DNA of 64,000 nt from an uncultured Oscillospiraceae bacterium (lineage in GTDB: Bacteria; Bacillota; Clostridia; Oscillospirales; Oscillospiraceae): NCBI GenBank assembly GCA_934613505.1, contig CAKTTB010000012.1, positions 1 through 64,000 of the forward strand. The letters run 5' to 3'. A model generated the notes under the pieces. That model made no database searches, was not told the DNA's origin, and was given only the letters and a program-made list of their open reading frames with translations. Numbering within the stretch: position 1 is the stretch's first letter; every line of letters begins with the position of its first letter. Of this stretch, positions 62,623-64,000 are shown piece after piece. The position numbers and the translations under genes are program-made.

Positions 62623-63741
62623 TCAACCCTTCAAGGTCTTCTTTGCCTGCAGCAATGCTGCACAGAGGGCATCCACGTCGGCTTCTGTATTGTCGCGCGA
62701 GAAGGAGACGCGGATGGAGCCGTCGATGACGGCGGGGGACAGGTGCATGGCGTCAAGCACGTGGCTGCGGTGTCCCTTGGAGCAGGCGGAGCCTGCCGAG
62801 ACGTAGATCCCGCTGGACTGCAGGCAGTTGATGATCCCCTGCGAGCGAAGACCGGGCAGGGAGAGATTGACGATGTGCGGCGCCTGCTGGCTGCCGATGA
62901 GAACAAGACCGTCGATGGCGGCGAGCTTTTCCCGGGCCAGATCCCGCAGGTGCGCCATGTGGGCGATCTCTGCCTTTGCATCGGTGTCGGCGCAGGCCGC
63001 GCCGAAGCCGCAGATGCCGGGCAGATTCTCCGTGCCGGAGCGGAAATTGCTCTCCTGACCGCCGCCGTGGATGAACGCGGGCAGCGGAAGACCCGGGCGG
63101 ATATAGAGGGCGCCCGTCCCTTTTGCGGCGTGGACCTTGTGCGCGGAGACGGAGATCATATCCGCGCCGAGCGTTTTGGCCCTGAATGGGACCTTCAGAA
63201 AGCCCTGCACGGCGTCGGTATGGAACAGCGCGAGCGGCGACAGGCGGCGCGTGGCTCTGACCATGTCGGCGATCGGCAGGACGGCGCCGGTCTCGTTGTT
63301 GACCATCATGACGGAGACGAGGATCGTATCCGGACGCAGCGCCTGTTTGAGAGCATCGACCGTGATATTGCTCTCATGGTCGGGCTGCAGGTACGTGACC
63401 TCGAAGCCTTTTGCCTCAAGCTTCTGCATGGGATGCAGCACTGCGTGATGCTCGACGGCGGTCGTGACGATGTGGCGGCCGCGCTTGCCGAGGCGGTCGA
63501 TGGCCGAGAAGATGGCCCAGTTGTCGGCCTCAGTGCCGCCGGAGGTGAAGAACACGCGGTCCGGCTCTGCGCCGAGCGCGTCCGCGACCTGCTGCCGCGC
63601 CTGGCGCAGGCGGCGGTTTGCCGCGATGCCAAGCTCGTGTACGGACGAGGGATTGCCCCAGCAGTCCGTCAGCATGCCGGTCATTGCCTGTACGCAGGCG
63701 GCACACGGCTGCGTGGTGGCGGAATTATCAAGATAAATCAT
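62623..63741 (-). CDS. Cysteine desulfurase
   Basis: 372-aa PLP enzyme of the NifS/IscS group that removes sulphur from cysteine for Fe-S clusters and tRNA thiolation. It starts MIYLDNSATT, has PLP Lys202 in SAHK, His in AVEHHAVL, and the catalytic Cys320 in SAGSACSKG. The ribosome site (AAAGGG) is modest. It lies 19 bases after mnmE, so they are co-transcribed. It could supply sulphur to SufCB or to a tRNA thiolase. Confidence 0.94.
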   Translation of the reverse strand: MIYLDNSATTQPCAACVQAMTGMLTDCWGNPSSVHELGIAANRRLRQARQQVADALGAEPDRVFFTSGGTEADNWAIFSAIDRLGKRGRHIVTTAVEHHAVLHPMQKLEAKGFEVTYLQPDHESNITVDALKQALRPDTILVSVMMVNNETGAVLPIADMVRATRRLSPLALFHTDAVQGFLKVPFRAKTLGADMISVSAHKVHAAKGTGALYIRPGLPLPAFIHGGGQESNFRSGTENLPGICGFGAACADTDAKAEIAHMAHLRDLAREKLAAIDGLVLIGSQQAPHIVNLSLPGLRSQGIINCLQSSGIYVSAGSACSKGHRSHVLDAMHLSPAVIDGSIRVSFSRDNTEADVDALCAALLQAKKTLKG

Positions 63742-63760
63742 AAAATCAGCCCTTTGTAGC

Positions 63761-64000
63761 TTATTTTCCAACGCAGAACCGCTCAAAAATGCGGTTCGTG
63801 ATATCCTCGCGCATGGTGCGGCCCGTGACCTCGCCGAGGGCGGACATGGCGCTCTCCAGATCGACCAGCACGGCGTCCGGCGTGAACCCGGCGCGCAGCG
63901 AGCGGATGGCCGCGTCCACGGAGCGCTTCGCGCGCAGAATGGCGTCGGCCTGCCGCGCGTTTGTAAGGAGCGAGCCGTCACACGGGACATCGTCCGGGAA
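63761..64000 (-). CDS. mnmE: MnmE tRNA modification GTPase, C-terminal 79 residues (partial)
   Basis: Only the 3' end is in the window. The frame contains LRAGFTPDAVLVDLESAMSALG, then GEVTGRTMREDITNRIFERF and the family's C-terminal CxGK (CVGK), which identify MnmE. MnmE with MnmG modifies wobble uridine in tRNA. The rest of the gene lies beyond position 64000. Confidence 0.92.
   Translation of the reverse strand, partial: FPDDVPCDGSLLTNARQADAILRAKRSVDAAIRSLRAGFTPDAVLVDLESAMSALGEVTGRTMREDITNRIFERFCVGK

Overview
This window is a chromosomal segment around the replication origin of a GC-rich (roughly 55-60 %, estimated by eye) member of the Clostridia, most likely Oscillospirales/Oscillospiraceae. 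The evidence is the Firmicutes gene order dnaA-dnaN-yaaA-recF-remB-gyrB-gyrA, strong AGGAGG ribosome binding sites, a sporulation gene (spoIIP), a T-box leader before hisS, a two-gene SufC/SufB set, a reverse rubrerythrin and pyruvate phosphate dikinase. Three copies of a palindromic repeat of a type I associate with this order are also present. The species cannot be named from the sequence.

Layout. Bases 1-1700 are lower in GC and hold yjdF plus gene remnants that look like decayed mobile DNA. 1.7-7.0 kb: rlmD, a perfect parS site, a lipoprotein, a radical SAM enzyme, lexA, a truncated chloramphenicol acetyltransferase-like gene and azlCD. 7.0-16.6 kb: the origin block, with dnaA, an oriC-like dnaA-dnaN spacer, dnaN, yaaA, recF, remB, gyrB, gyrA and rnhA. 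16.6-24.3 kb: tatD, mnmG, tadA, degV, rsmG, a HAD phosphatase and sufBC. 24.4-32.9 kb: glmU (with a degraded uridylyltransferase half), prs, pth, mfd and a VanW-family protein that seems to use a non-standard start codon. 33-39 kb: metF-metV, an acyl-ACP thioesterase, a peroxide-defence cluster (perR, reverse rubrerythrin, BFD-like protein, rubredoxin) and spoIIP. 38.8-45.2 kb: a MinD-like ATPase, mgsA, T-box-controlled hisS-aspS and an MFS carrier. 45.2-49.1 kb: a histidine-kinase-like protein lacking the usual phospho-acceptor His, and a DHHW/MBOAT O-acylation pair. 49.1-57.8 kb: one leftward sugar-uptake operon (binding protein, two permeases, ATPase, unknown 208-aa protein, fucose/arabinose-type isomerase, AraC and DeoR regulators). 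58.3-64 kb: ppdK, parB, a cysteine desulfurase and the 3' end of mnmE.

How the genes connect. Replication start, chromosome partition (parS, ParB, DnaA boxes before parB) and tRNA modification genes (mnmE, mnmG, rsmG, tadA) lie close together, as is usual at Firmicutes origins. The redox cluster is headed by perR, whose leader carries a Fur/PerR-like box. The sugar operon has tandem TTGTCAAAAACA repeats upstream that fit an AraC-family operator. No complete new defence system, CRISPR array, prophage, tRNA or rRNA gene was seen. The most unusual items are the near-cognate start of the VanW-family gene, the degenerate GlmU domain, the orphan kinase, the repeat inserted between the T-box and hisS, and the sugar operon with an unknown conserved-position gene.
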